Assembly (NCBI RefSeq): GCF_001421565.1
Contig: NZ_LMKQ01000002.1
Span: 496,001 to 560,000, forward strand
Reading direction: 5' to 3'
Source: Agromyces sp. Leaf222
Lineage (GTDB): Bacteria; Actinomycetota; Actinomycetes; Actinomycetales; Microbacteriaceae
DNA length: 64,000 bases
Below the pieces are notes generated by a model, which ran no database searches, was not told the origin of the DNA, and saw only the letters and a program-made list of their open reading frames with translations. Position numbers and translations under genes: made by a program. Below, piece by piece: positions 52,353 through 61,135 of this stretch (position 1 is the first letter of the stretch; the number at the start of each line of letters is the position of its first letter).

Positions 52353-53671
52353 TCGCCGCCGAGTACACGATTCCGGGCATGCACGTGCGCGACCACGTCG
52401 TCGAGGTGCCGCTCGACTGGTTCGACGACACCGACACCCGCACCATCACGGTGTTCGCGCGCGAGCTCGTCGACCCCGTCAAGCGGCGCGACGAGCTGCC
52501 GGTGCTGGTCTACCTCCAGGGCGGACCGGGCGGCAAGGGGCCGCGCCCGACCGGGCCGGACGGGTGGGTCGGCGAAGCGCTCAAGGCGCATCGGGTCGTG
52601 CTGCTCGACCAGCGCGGCACGGGCCGCAGCTCGCGGGTCGACGGCAGCGTCATCGCCTCGATCGGCGACCCCGCGGCGCAGGCCGACCACCTCGCGCACT
52701 TCCGCGCGGACTCGATCGTCGCCGACGCCGAGCACCTGCGCACGACCGTGTTCGGAGGGCGTCGCTGGTCGACGCTCGGGCAGAGCTACGGCGGATTCCT
52801 CACGCTCAGCTACCTCTCGCACGCCCCGGAGGGCCTTGCCGCCTGCTACGTCACCGGTGGCCTCGCGAGCGTGCACCCCGATGCCGCAGAGGTGTATCGC
52901 CGCACCTACCCGCGGGTCGAGGCGAAGAACCGCGAGTTCCGCGCGAGGTACCCGCACCACGTCGACACGCTCGCGCGCATCGCCGACCGGCTCGCCGACG
53001 GCGACGTGCGGCTTCCAGACGGCGACGTGCTCACGGTGCGCCGGTTCCAGAGCCTCGGCATCGACTTCGGCATGAAGCCGGGGTACGAGCGCATGCACTT
53101 CCTGGTCGACGAGGCGTTCGACGCGGCATCCGACGAGCTCACCGGCACGTTCCTCGCGCAGGTCGAGGCCCGAAGCTCGTACCGCGACAACCCGCTGTTC
53201 GCGGTCATGCAGGAGTCGATCTACGCGTCGGATGCCACGGGCGCGACGAACTGGGCGGCGCAGGCCGAACGCGACCGGCTGCCGCAGTTCGCCGAGTCGG
53301 CCAGGCCGCTGCTCATGACCGGCGAGATGATGTACCCCTGGATGTTCCGGGAGATCAGTGCGCTGCAGCCGTTCGAGGCGGCCGTCGAGCTGATGGCCGC
53401 CCGCACCGAGTGGAGCGCGCTCTACGACCTCGACCGGCTCGCCGCCAACGAGGTGCCGCTCGCCGCGGCCGTCTACTTCGACGACATGTATGTCGACGCC
53501 GGCCTGCAGCTGGCCACCGCCGAGCACGTCGGCAACGCCCGAGCCTGGGTGACCAACGAATACGAACACGACGGCATCGGGGCGGAGCGGGTCGTCCCGC
53601 GCCTGTTCGAGCTCGTCGACGAGCTCGGAGGACCCCGGCGCGACCGGGCCGGGGAAGGTGCAGCAGCATGA
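52349..53671 (+). CDS. Alpha/beta hydrolase, prolyl iminopeptidase-like (S33)
   Basis: A 440-residue cytoplasmic hydrolase. [15 protein letters not shown] near residue 52 (oxyanion loop), [14 protein letters not shown] near 84 and [15 protein letters not shown] near 142 (nucleophile Ser) are the S33 prolyl iminopeptidase pattern. The late [20 protein letters not shown] carries the probable catalytic His. Such enzymes release N-terminal proline, and some accept hydroxyproline. The ATG overlaps the ATPase stop, and the stop overlaps the aminopeptidase P gene, so the product probably acts on imported proline/hydroxyproline peptides. Confidence 0.88.
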   Translation: MIAAEYTIPGMHVRDHVVEVPLDWFDDTDTRTITVFARELVDPVKRRDELPVLVYLQGGPGGKGPRPTGPDGWVGEALKAHRVVLLDQRGTGRSSRVDGSVIASIGDPAAQADHLAHFRADSIVADAEHLRTTVFGGRRWSTLGQSYGGFLTLSYLSHAPEGLAACYVTGGLASVHPDAAEVYRRTYPRVEAKNREFRARYPHHVDTLARIADRLADGDVRLPDGDVLTVRRFQSLGIDFGMKPGYERMHFLVDEAFDAASDELTGTFLAQVEARSSYRDNPLFAVMQESIYASDATGATNWAAQAERDRLPQFAESARPLLMTGEMMYPWMFREISALQPFEAAVELMAARTEWSALYDLDRLAANEVPLAAAVYFDDMYVDAGLQLATAEHVGNARAWVTNEYEHDGIGAERVVPRLFELVDELGGPRRDRAGEGAAA

Positions 53672-55179
53672 CCGAGACCACCACGACGCACGGCCACGCC
53701 GGCCACGACCACGCCGGCGCCGCCGGCCACGACCAGGCCGTCGCCGCGTCGCCGGCCGCCGCGTCGATGCCCGCGCCCGCGACCCGCGACCCGCGGCTGC
53801 CGCGGCTGCGGGAGGTGCCGGCGTTCCTCGACTACATGGCGACCGGGTGGGACGCCCCCGATCGCACGCCGCCCGTCGAGCCAGGGGTCGCCGCGGCATC
53901 CGCAGCGCATCGGGCCCGGCTGAGCGCCGCGCTGCCCGGCCGCACGATCGTGGTCGCCGCCGGCCGTGCGCCGGTTCGCGCGAACGACACGAACTACGAT
54001 TTCCGCCCCGACAGCGACTTCTTCTGGCTGAGCGGATGCACAGCCGAGGACGCCATCGTCGTGCTGACGCCTGCGGGCACGGGCCACGATGCCACCCTGT
54101 TCGTGCCGGCCCCGGCCTACCCCGGCAACCCCGACTTCTTCGCCAACGCGATGCACGGCGAGCTCTGGGTCGGGTCCGCGCCCGACGCGTCGGACTGGGC
54201 GGCCGCCCTCGAGATCGACGTGAAGCCGCTCGACCGACTCGCCGAGGTCGTGGGGCGCGGCGACGACGTGCTGCTCACCGGAACCCTGAACTCCGAGCTC
54301 GCGGCCCTCCGCGGCATCCGTCGCTCGGCCGAGCTCGGCCGGGTGCTCGCGGAGCTGCGCATGATCAAGGACGACTGGGAGGTCGAGGAGCTGCGGCGCG
54401 CGGTCGACTCGACGGTGAACGGGTTCCGCAGCGTCATCCGCGAGATCCCGAACGCGATCGAGTTCGGCGGCGAGCGCTGGCTGCAGGGCACGTTCGACCG
54501 CCACGCCCGCACCTACGGCAACGGCCCCGGCTACTCGACGATCGTCGGCTCGGCCGAGCACGCGCCGACCCTGCACTGGGTGCGCTGCGACGGACCCGTC
54601 AAGCCCGACGAGCTGCTGCTGCTCGACATGGGCGTCGAGAACCGCACCTACTACACGGCGGATGTCACGCGCACGTTCCCGGCATCCGGCACGTTCAGCG
54701 CCGCACAGCGCGAGGTGCACGACCTCGTCGAGCGATCGCACCGCGCCGGACTCGCGGCCGTGACGCCGGGGCGCCCGTTCAGCGACTTCCACACCGCGGC
54801 CATGGAGGTCATCGCGCACGGCCTCTCGGACTGGGGCCTGCTGCCGGTCTCGGTCGACGAGGCGCTCTCGCCCGAGGGCCAGCACCACCGCCGGTACCTC
54901 GTCTGCGGCATCGGACACCACCTCGGTCTCGACGTGCACGACTGCGCGCAGTCGAGCTACGAGGCCTACCAGGGCTCCGTGATGACCCCCGGCATGGTGC
55001 TCACGGTCGAGCCCGGTCTGTACTTCCATGCGTTCGACACGACCGTGCCCCCCGAACTGCGTGGTGTCGGAGTTCGCCTCGAAGACGATATTTTGGTCAC
55101 GACCGGCGGCTCCGAGGTGCTGTCGGCGGCGCTGCCGATCGATGCGGTCGGCATCGAGCAGTGGATGCGAGCGCAGTGA
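53668..55179 (+). CDS. Aminopeptidase P-like metallopeptidase (M24B)
   Basis: A 503-residue enzyme expected to cleave Xaa-Pro bonds. The N-terminal creatinase-like domain contains NDTNYDFRPDSDFFWLSGCT near residue 110. The pita-bread domain has all five metal ligands: two Asp in LLLDMGVENRTYYTADVTRT near 322, His in GIGHHLGLDVHDCA near 413, Glu in LTVEPGLYF near 450 and Glu in GVRLEDDILVT near 475. An odd His-rich start (THGHAGHDHAGAAGHD) could bind metal. The gene overlaps the S33 peptidase gene by four bases. Confidence 0.92.
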   Translation: MTETTTTHGHAGHDHAGAAGHDQAVAASPAAASMPAPATRDPRLPRLREVPAFLDYMATGWDAPDRTPPVEPGVAAASAAHRARLSAALPGRTIVVAAGRAPVRANDTNYDFRPDSDFFWLSGCTAEDAIVVLTPAGTGHDATLFVPAPAYPGNPDFFANAMHGELWVGSAPDASDWAAALEIDVKPLDRLAEVVGRGDDVLLTGTLNSELAALRGIRRSAELGRVLAELRMIKDDWEVEELRRAVDSTVNGFRSVIREIPNAIEFGGERWLQGTFDRHARTYGNGPGYSTIVGSAEHAPTLHWVRCDGPVKPDELLLLDMGVENRTYYTADVTRTFPASGTFSAAQREVHDLVERSHRAGLAAVTPGRPFSDFHTAAMEVIAHGLSDWGLLPVSVDEALSPEGQHHRRYLVCGIGHHLGLDVHDCAQSSYEAYQGSVMTPGMVLTVEPGLYFHAFDTTVPPELRGVGVRLEDDILVTTGGSEVLSAALPIDAVGIEQWMRAQ

Positions 55180-55219
55180 TCGGCGACGCGTCGACACCTC
55201 CGATCGAGAGGACTACGCG

Positions 55220-55891
55220 ATGGCCGTCACGGCGATCCGCCCCGTCGAGCAGCAGTTGAGCCTTCGCGCGAGGGTCGAGCAGGCCCTCTCGGCGGCGATC
55301 ATCTCGGGCGAGCTCGCGCCGGGAGAGCTGCTCACGGTGCCAACGCTGGCCGCCCAGTTCGACGTGTCGGCGACGCCGGTGCGCGAGGCGATGCTCGATC
55401 TCGAGGGCCGCGGCTTCGTCGAGCCCGTGCGCAACAAGGGGTTCCGGGTCACGACCGTGAGCCCCGAGGTGCTGCGCGAGATCGTCGAGGTGCGCCAGCT
55501 GCTCGAACCGCCGGCCATGGAGGAGCTCGCGCGACGCTTCCCGGCCGACCGGCTGCCGGAGCTCCGCGCGCTGGCCGAGCAGATCGTGCTCGGCGCGAGC
55601 ACGGGCGACCTGCGCAGCTACCTCGAGGCCGACCTCGAGTTCCACCTCGCCCTCACGCGACTGCTCGGCAACCGACTGCTCGTCGACGTCATCGCCGACC
55701 TGCGTTCGCGCACCAGGCTCGTCGGCCTCAGCGACATGCTCGAGTCGAAGGCGCTCGACGAGTCGGCGCGCGAGCACCTCGAACTGCTGCAGCACCTCGC
55801 CGACGGCGATGCCGCCGGGGCCAGGACGCTCATGCGCCGGCACATCCACCACACGCTCGGCTGGTGGGCGGGCAACCCCGAGGGGGAGTAG
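55220..55891 (+). CDS. GntR-family regulator (FCD subfamily)
   Basis: A 223-residue regulator. The winged helix-turn-helix is LSAAIISGELAPGELLTVPT then LAAQFDVSATPVREAMLDLE with GRGFVEPVRNKGFRV. The all-helical FCD effector domain follows, with metal-ligand histidines in DLEFHLALTRLLGNRL and RRHIHHTLGWW. It sits between the uptake and catabolic halves of the locus, 40 bases after the M24 gene, with AGAGGA seven bases before the ATG. It probably represses both halves through the shared 13-bp element and senses hydroxyproline or a catabolite (inference). Confidence 0.92.
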   Translation: MAVTAIRPVEQQLSLRARVEQALSAAIISGELAPGELLTVPTLAAQFDVSATPVREAMLDLEGRGFVEPVRNKGFRVTTVSPEVLREIVEVRQLLEPPAMEELARRFPADRLPELRALAEQIVLGASTGDLRSYLEADLEFHLALTRLLGNRLLVDVIADLRSRTRLVGLSDMLESKALDESAREHLELLQHLADGDAAGARTLMRRHIHHTLGWWAGNPEGE

Positions 55892-56030
55892 CGCACCGAG
55901 CTCCATCCCGGCGCGTCGCCGCGCTGATCAGGGCGACGACGCATGCCTTGCGCCGCGCGCGGTCGACCACGACACTGAACCCATCGACGGGCTTCGGGCA
56001 CGTGTCCGAGGGTCGTTGTGCACCAGTTCG

Positions 56031-56047
56031 ATATGTGACATATTACT
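56031..56047 (+). promoter_or_regulatory. Operator upstream of the hydroxyproline catabolic genes
   Basis: ATATGTGACATAT (56031-56043) is a 13-bp palindrome around a central G, and GTGACATATTACT (56035-56047) repeats in reverse orientation at 44895-44907. A TTGTGC/CATATT promoter (56016 and 56039, 17-base spacer) would overlap it, so binding should repress. The 185-base gap between the GntR gene and 56077 holds nothing else. Confidence 0.6.
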
Positions 56048-56076
56048 GATATCGCACGAACCGGAGAGGAGCGCCC

Positions 56077-57273
56077 ATGATCAGCGACGTCGTCATCGTG
56101 GGCGCCGGCATCGTCGGCGCGGCCTGCGCCCGTGCGCTCGCCATGGCCGGGGAGCGCGTCACCGTGCTCGAACGCGGGGCCGCGGCATCCGGCACGAGTG
56201 CGAAGGGCGAGGGCAACCTGCTCGTCAGCGACAAGGGCCCCGGCGCCGAACTCGACCTCGCGGTCTACGCCTCGTCGCTCTGGCCGGGCCTCGTCGCCGA
56301 ACTCGCCGACGAGCTCGGCCCCGGCTTCCCCGCCCTCGAGTACGAGCGCAAGGGCGGCCTGGTCGTCGCGACGACGGATGCCGGTGCCGAGCCGTTGCTG
56401 GCCTTCGCCGCGACCCAGCGCATGGCCGGCGTCGACGCCCGCGCGGTGTCCGTCGCCGACGCGCTCGCGCTCGAGCCGTGGCTGAACCCGGCGATCACCG
56501 CCGCGGTGCACTACCCCGACGACGCGCAGGTGCAGCCCGTCATCGCGACCGAGGCGCTGCTCGCGTCGGCCCGCCGCCACGGCGCGATCGTGCGAACGGG
56601 CGTCACGGTGACCGGTGCGACGCGCGATGCAGACGGCCGCGTGTCGGGCGTGACCACAGATGCCGGCGACGTGGCCGGAGGCGCCGTGCTCATCGCGGCC
56701 GGACCCTGGTCGGGCGAGGTCGCGAGCGCCATGGGCGTTCGCCTGCCCGTGAAGCCCCGCCGTGGCATGGTGCTCGTCACCACGCGCATGCCGCACCGCG
56801 TGTTCCACAAGGTCTACGACGGCGACTACTTCGGCGCCACCCAGTCGTCCGATGCCGCGCTGCAGACCTCGAGCGTCGTCGAGTCGACGGCCGCGGGCAC
56901 GGTGCTGCTCGGCTCCAGCCGCGAGCAGGTCGGGTTCGACGAGCGCCTGCGCGTCGACGTGATCCGCGAGGTCGCGGGCAAGGCGCTGCGCCTGTTCCCG
57001 TTCCTCGCCGGCGCCTCGATCATGCGCACCTACGGCGGATTCCGTCCGTTCATGCCTGACCACCTTCCCGTGATCGGCGAAGACCACCGGGTGCCGGGGC
57101 TCTGGCACGCGAGCGGGCACGAGGGCGCCGGCATCGGCCTCTCGCTCGCGACCGCCGAGCTGCTCGTCGCCGGCCTGCTCGGCACGCCGGCGCCCCTCGA
57201 CGCCGCGCCGTTCGGGCTGGAGCGCGCATCGCTCGCACCTCACCTGCTGCCCGAGACCGAGGAGGCCGCCTGA
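56077..57273 (+). CDS. D-hydroxyproline dehydrogenase, FAD (DAO-fold) subunit
   Basis: A 398-residue FAD-dependent amine/amino-acid oxidoreductase. It has DVVIVGAGIVGAACARALAM (Rossmann, residues 4-23), EGNLLVSDKGPG, and the late TYGGFRPFMPDHLPVIGE with GLWHASGHEGAGIGLSLATA that closes the FAD site. It resembles LhpB, HcnC and the beta subunit of heteromeric opine/D-hydroxyproline dehydrogenases. With the next two genes it should oxidise cis-4-hydroxy-D-proline to pyrroline-4-hydroxy-2-carboxylate. A GGAGAGGAG site precedes the ATG. Confidence 0.88.
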   Translation: MISDVVIVGAGIVGAACARALAMAGERVTVLERGAAASGTSAKGEGNLLVSDKGPGAELDLAVYASSLWPGLVAELADELGPGFPALEYERKGGLVVATTDAGAEPLLAFAATQRMAGVDARAVSVADALALEPWLNPAITAAVHYPDDAQVQPVIATEALLASARRHGAIVRTGVTVTGATRDADGRVSGVTTDAGDVAGGAVLIAAGPWSGEVASAMGVRLPVKPRRGMVLVTTRMPHRVFHKVYDGDYFGATQSSDAALQTSSVVESTAAGTVLLGSSREQVGFDERLRVDVIREVAGKALRLFPFLAGASIMRTYGGFRPFMPDHLPVIGEDHRVPGLWHASGHEGAGIGLSLATAELLVAGLLGTPAPLDAAPFGLERASLAPHLLPETEEAA

Positions 57274-57596
57274 TGGCCGCGCGCATGATGCCCTCGCGGC
57301 ACGACCCGATCCGGCCGAGGGGCGAGCGCCCCATCGGCATCTCGATCGACGGCGAACCGGTCGCCGGCGTCGAGGGTCAGACCATCGCCGGCGTCGTGCT
57401 CGCGACCGGCCGGCTCGCGTGGCGCAGGACCTCGGTCGACGGTCGACCCCGCGGACTCTTCTGCGGCATCGGCGTGTGCTTCGACTGCATCGTGACGGTC
57501 AACGGCGAACGCGACGTGCGGGCGTGCCAGCGCCGCGCGATCGACGGCGACGTCGTCGAGACGCAGCACGACGAGCTCCCGGAGGCGGCGCGATGA
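57273..57596 (+). CDS. D-hydroxyproline dehydrogenase, [2Fe-2S] small subunit
   Basis: A 107-residue ferredoxin-like protein with cluster ligands Cys64, Cys69, Cys72 and Cys85 in GLFCGIGVCFDCIVTVNG and VRACQRR (C-x4-C-x2-C-x12-C). The fold start ISIDGEPVAGVEGQTIAGVV is that of the small (HcnA/LhpE-like) subunit of heteromeric dehydrogenases. Its ATG shares one base with the upstream stop (TGATG) and it overlaps the next gene by four bases, so the three subunits are cotranslated. Confidence 0.9.
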   Translation: MAARMMPSRHDPIRPRGERPIGISIDGEPVAGVEGQTIAGVVLATGRLAWRRTSVDGRPRGLFCGIGVCFDCIVTVNGERDVRACQRRAIDGDVVETQHDELPEAAR

Positions 57597-59080
57597 GCCC
57601 CGCCACGCCCGCGACGCCCGCCGCCGGTGCGCCCGCCGCGCGCACGGTGCTCGTGGTCGGCGCCGGCCCCGCCGGACTCGCCGCAGCGAAGGCCGCACGC
57701 GAGCGCGGGGCATCCGTGACCCTGCTCGATGCCGCCGACGCCACGGGCGGCCAGTACTGGCGCCACCTGCCAGCGTCGCGCCCCTCGGCGAACGAGCGCG
57801 CGCTGCACCACGGCTGGTCGACCTACACCGCGCTGCACGAGGAGCTCGACCGCGACCCCGGCTGCGAGATCGTGCTCGGCGCCCAGGTCTGGGCGATCGA
57901 GCAGGCGGATGCCGCGGGCGAGGCCGCCCCCGTCGCCGTGCACGTGCTCGTGGGCCCGCCCGACGGCAGCGCCAGGCGCGGCCGCACGTTCCGCCCCGAC
58001 GCGCTCGTGCTCGCCACGGGCGCGCACGACCGCACCCTGCCGTTCCCCGGATGGGACCTGCCCGGCGTCTTCACGGCCGGCGCGGCGCAGGCGTTCGCGA
58101 AGGGCGAGCGCGTGGCCCTGGGCGAGCGGGTCGTCATCGCCGGAGCCGGACCGTTCCTGCTGCCCGTCGCCGCCTCGGTCGCCGCGACCGGCGCGAAGGT
58201 GCTCGGCGTCTACGAGGCGAGCCGCGTGTCGGCGCTCGTGAAGGGGTGGCTGCCGAAGCCGTGGCAGCTCGTGGGCGCCGCGAAGAAGGGCGGCGAGCTC
58301 GCGGGCTACGTCGGCACCCACCTGCGGCACCGCATCCCGTACGTCACCGGACGGGCGGTCGTCGCCGCGCACGGCACCGACCGGGTCGAGGCCGTCACGG
58401 TCGCCGAGGTCGACGCCGACTGGTCGCCGATCGCCGGCACCGAACGCCGCATCGAGGTCGACGCGGTGTGCGTGAGCCACGGGTTCACGCCACGACTCGA
58501 ACTGCCGATCGCCGCCGGATGCGACCTCACCCCCGAGCGCTTCGTGCGCGTCGACGAGAGCCAGGCCACGAGCGTTCCCGGCGTCTACGCCGCCGGCGAG
58601 ATCACCGGCATCGGCGGCGTCGACGCGGCCCTCGCCGAGGGCGAGATCGCCGGTCACGTCGCCGCCGGCGGCAGCCCGCGCGACGCCGACCTCGCCGCGG
58701 CCGTCGGCGCACGCCGCGCCTTCACGGGCTTCGCCGCCCGCATCGAGGCCGCGCACGGCATCCGCTCGGGCTGGACCACGTGGCTCGAGGACGACACCGT
58801 CGTCTGCCGCTGCGAGGAGGTGCCCTACGGGCGCCTGCGCGAGACGCGCGAGGCGACCTGCGCGAGCGGCCTCCGCTCGATGAAGCTCACGACCCGCGCC
58901 GGCCTCGGCATCTGCCAGGGGCGCGTCTGCGGGCGAACGGTCGAGGAGATCGTCGGCAGCCCCGCGGCATCCGTCACCACCGACCGCCGACCCATCGCCT
59001 CGCCACTGCGCCTCGGCGAACTGGCCGGCAGAGACCCCAACACCATCACGCACCGACCGTCCGAGAAAGGACACCCATGA
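57593..59080 (+). CDS. D-hydroxyproline dehydrogenase, NAD(P)/FAD and BFD-domain subunit
   Basis: A 495-residue flavoprotein. VLVVGAGPAGLAAAKAARER (FAD Rossmann near residue 17), LVLATGAHDRTLPFPGWDLP, a second Rossmann VVIAGAGPFLLPVAASVAAT and GVYAAGEITGIGGVDAALAE form the pyridine nucleotide-disulfide-like core. A C-terminal BFD-type [2Fe-2S] domain carries VCRCEEVPYGRL and GLGICQGRVCGRTVEEIVG, giving four cysteines. It matches the HcnB/LhpF-like alpha subunit. It would pass electrons from the DAO-fold subunit through the small ferredoxin subunit. The ATG overlaps the small-subunit stop. Confidence 0.9.
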   Translation: MSPATPATPAAGAPAARTVLVVGAGPAGLAAAKAARERGASVTLLDAADATGGQYWRHLPASRPSANERALHHGWSTYTALHEELDRDPGCEIVLGAQVWAIEQADAAGEAAPVAVHVLVGPPDGSARRGRTFRPDALVLATGAHDRTLPFPGWDLPGVFTAGAAQAFAKGERVALGERVVIAGAGPFLLPVAASVAATGAKVLGVYEASRVSALVKGWLPKPWQLVGAAKKGGELAGYVGTHLRHRIPYVTGRAVVAAHGTDRVEAVTVAEVDADWSPIAGTERRIEVDAVCVSHGFTPRLELPIAAGCDLTPERFVRVDESQATSVPGVYAAGEITGIGGVDAALAEGEIAGHVAAGGSPRDADLAAAVGARRAFTGFAARIEAAHGIRSGWTTWLEDDTVVCRCEEVPYGRLRETREATCASGLRSMKLTTRAGLGICQGRVCGRTVEEIVGSPAASVTTDRRPIASPLRLGELAGRDPNTITHRPSEKGHP

Positions 59081-59994
59081 CCACCCAGAAGTTCGACCTC
59101 GGCGGCGTCGTCGTCGCGACCACGCTCGCCTTCAAGGAGGACGCCTCCGCGCCCGCAGGCCTCGCCGTCGACTACGACAGGTTCGCCGCGCACTGCGACT
59201 TCCTCATCGAGAACGGATGCCGCGGCGTCGGCCCGAACGGATCGCTCGGCGAGTACTCGAGCCTCACCGACGCCGAGCGTCGCAAGGTGATCCAGGTCGC
59301 CGTCGAGACGGTCGCGGGTCGCGGACTCGTCGTCGCGGGCGTGCACGGCGTCGGCTGGCACCAGGCCGTGCAGTGGGCCGAGTACGCGAAGGAGGACGGC
59401 GCCGACGGCGTGCTCGCCCTGCCGCCGACGATCTACCGCGCGAGCCGCAGCGAGGTCGTCGAGCACTACACGCGCCTGAACGAGGTCGGCCTGCCGATCA
59501 TGCTCTACAACAACCCCTTCGACACGAAGGTCGACCTCACGCCCGACCTCGTCGCCGAGCTCGCCCAACTCGAGAACGTCGTCGCGATCAAGGAGTTCAC
59601 GGCCGACATCCGCCGGGTGCTCGAGATCAAGGAACTCTGCGACATCGACGTCATCGCCGGCGCCGACGACCTGCTGTTCGAGTCGCTCGTGGTGGGTGCG
59701 ACGGGCTGGTTCGCCGGCTACCCGAACGCGTTCCCGAAGGAGGCCGTCGAGATCTACGACCTCGTGAAGGCGGGCCGCATCGACGAGGCGCGCACGCTCT
59801 ACACGCAGCTCGTCGCGGTGTTCCGCTGGGACTCGAAGACCGAGTTCGTGCAGGCCATCAAGCTGTCGATCGACATCGCCGGGCAGAGCTACGGTGGACC
59901 GACGCGTCCTCCGCGCGGCCCGCTGTCGGCCGAGCACGACGCGCAGGTGCGCCGCGACACGCAGAAGGCGCTCGACTACATCGCGAGCCGCTGA
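59077..59994 (+). CDS. Pyrroline-4-hydroxy-2-carboxylate deaminase (DapA superfamily)
   Basis: A 305-residue Schiff-base aldolase-fold enzyme. The active-site lysine is Lys172 in VVAIKEFTADIRR, and Tyr144 in PIMLYNNPFDTKV is the partner tyrosine. GCRGVGPNGSLGEYSSLTDA replaces the Thr-Thr-Gly loop of true dihydrodipicolinate synthase. In this context the product is best read as the LhpC/HypD-type deaminase that converts pyrroline-4-hydroxy-2-carboxylate to 2-oxoglutarate semialdehyde and ammonia. AAAGGA precedes the ATG, which overlaps the upstream stop. Confidence 0.88.
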   Translation: MTTQKFDLGGVVVATTLAFKEDASAPAGLAVDYDRFAAHCDFLIENGCRGVGPNGSLGEYSSLTDAERRKVIQVAVETVAGRGLVVAGVHGVGWHQAVQWAEYAKEDGADGVLALPPTIYRASRSEVVEHYTRLNEVGLPIMLYNNPFDTKVDLTPDLVAELAQLENVVAIKEFTADIRRVLEIKELCDIDVIAGADDLLFESLVVGATGWFAGYPNAFPKEAVEIYDLVKAGRIDEARTLYTQLVAVFRWDSKTEFVQAIKLSIDIAGQSYGGPTRPPRGPLSAEHDAQVRRDTQKALDYIASR

Positions 59995-60045
59995 GCCCGC
60001 GCACCGAAGCGGACTGAAGCGAACTCAAGGGCTGGAGGAGGACGG

Positions 60046-61047
60046 ATGCGCTCGAACCGGGTCATCTCGGCGGTCGACTCGCACACCGAGGGCATGCCGA
60101 CGAGGGTCGTCACCGGAGGCGTCGGGGTCATTCCCGGCGCGACCATGAACGAGAAGCGGCTCCACTTCATGGAGCACCTCGACGACCTGCGGCTGTTCCT
60201 CATGAACGAGCCGCGAGGGCACGCCGCGATGAGCGGTGCGATCCTCCAGCCCCCGACCCGCCCAGACTGCGACTGGGGCGTCGTCTACATCGAGGTCAGC
60301 GGATGCCTGCCGATGTGCGGGCACGGCACGATCGGCGTGGCCACGGTGCTCGTCGAGACGGGCATGGTCGAGGTCGTCGAGCCGGTCACCGAGATCCGGC
60401 TCGACACCCCGGCCGGGCTCGTGATCGCGCGCGTGGCCGTGAGCGACGGCCACGCCGACTCGGTGACCATCGAGAACGTGCCGAGCTACGTCGACGTGCT
60501 CGACACGAGCATCGACGTGCCCGGGTACGGCACCATCCCGTACTCGATGGCGTTCGGCGGCAACTTCTACGCCATGGTCGACCTCGATGCGGTCGGACTC
60601 CCGTTCGACCGCGCCCGCCAGCAGGAGATCATCACGGCCGGCCTGGCGATCATGGCGGCCATCAACGAGACCGCGCCGCCGCGGCATCCGTTCATCGACG
60701 GCGTCGACCACTGCCACCACGTCGAGTTCATCGCCCCCGGGTCGGATGCCGAGCTGTCGCGCCACGCCATGGCCATCCACCCCGGCTGGTTCGACCGTTC
60801 GCCCTGCGGCACCGGCACCTCGGCCCGCATGGCCGAGCTCTGGGCCCGCGGCGAGCTCGCGCTCGACACCGACTTCGTCAACGAGTCGTTCATCGGCAGC
60901 CGGTTCGTCGGCCGCCTGATCGCCGAGACCGAGGTCGACGGGCGGCCGGCCGTGATCCCCACGATCACGGGCCGGGCCTGGGTGACGGGCACGGCGCAGT
61001 ACCTGCTCGACCCGAGCGACCCGTTCCCGACGGGCTTCCAGTTCTGA
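60046..61047 (+). CDS. 4-hydroxyproline 2-epimerase (proline racemase family)
   Basis: A 333-residue cofactor-free epimerase. Both catalytic cysteines are present, Cys91 in LPMCGHGTIGVAT and Cys254 in SPCGTGTSARMAEL, which separates it from the Cys/Thr dehydratases of the same family. SAVDSHTEGMPTRVVTGG at the start is typical. It would interconvert trans-4-hydroxy-L-proline and cis-4-hydroxy-D-proline, the first catabolic step. Proline racemase activity cannot be excluded from sequence. GGAGGAGG lies six bases before the ATG, 51 bases after the deaminase gene. Confidence 0.9.
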   Translation: MRSNRVISAVDSHTEGMPTRVVTGGVGVIPGATMNEKRLHFMEHLDDLRLFLMNEPRGHAAMSGAILQPPTRPDCDWGVVYIEVSGCLPMCGHGTIGVATVLVETGMVEVVEPVTEIRLDTPAGLVIARVAVSDGHADSVTIENVPSYVDVLDTSIDVPGYGTIPYSMAFGGNFYAMVDLDAVGLPFDRARQQEIITAGLAIMAAINETAPPRHPFIDGVDHCHHVEFIAPGSDAELSRHAMAIHPGWFDRSPCGTGTSARMAELWARGELALDTDFVNESFIGSRFVGRLIAETEVDGRPAVIPTITGRAWVTGTAQYLLDPSDPFPTGFQF

Positions 61048-61135
61048 TCGTCGCGCCCCGACGACGCCCACACCCGTACCCGCCCGCATCCGCCGCGCAC
61101 GCTCGGCACCGCACCACGGCACACCAGGAGACACC

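Noticed and set aside
59077..59994. Annotation as dihydrodipicolinate synthase (DapA)
   Set aside because: The loop normally holding Thr-Thr-Gly-Glu reads PNGSLGEYSS, and the neighbours are all hydroxyproline enzymes, so the deaminase role fits better.
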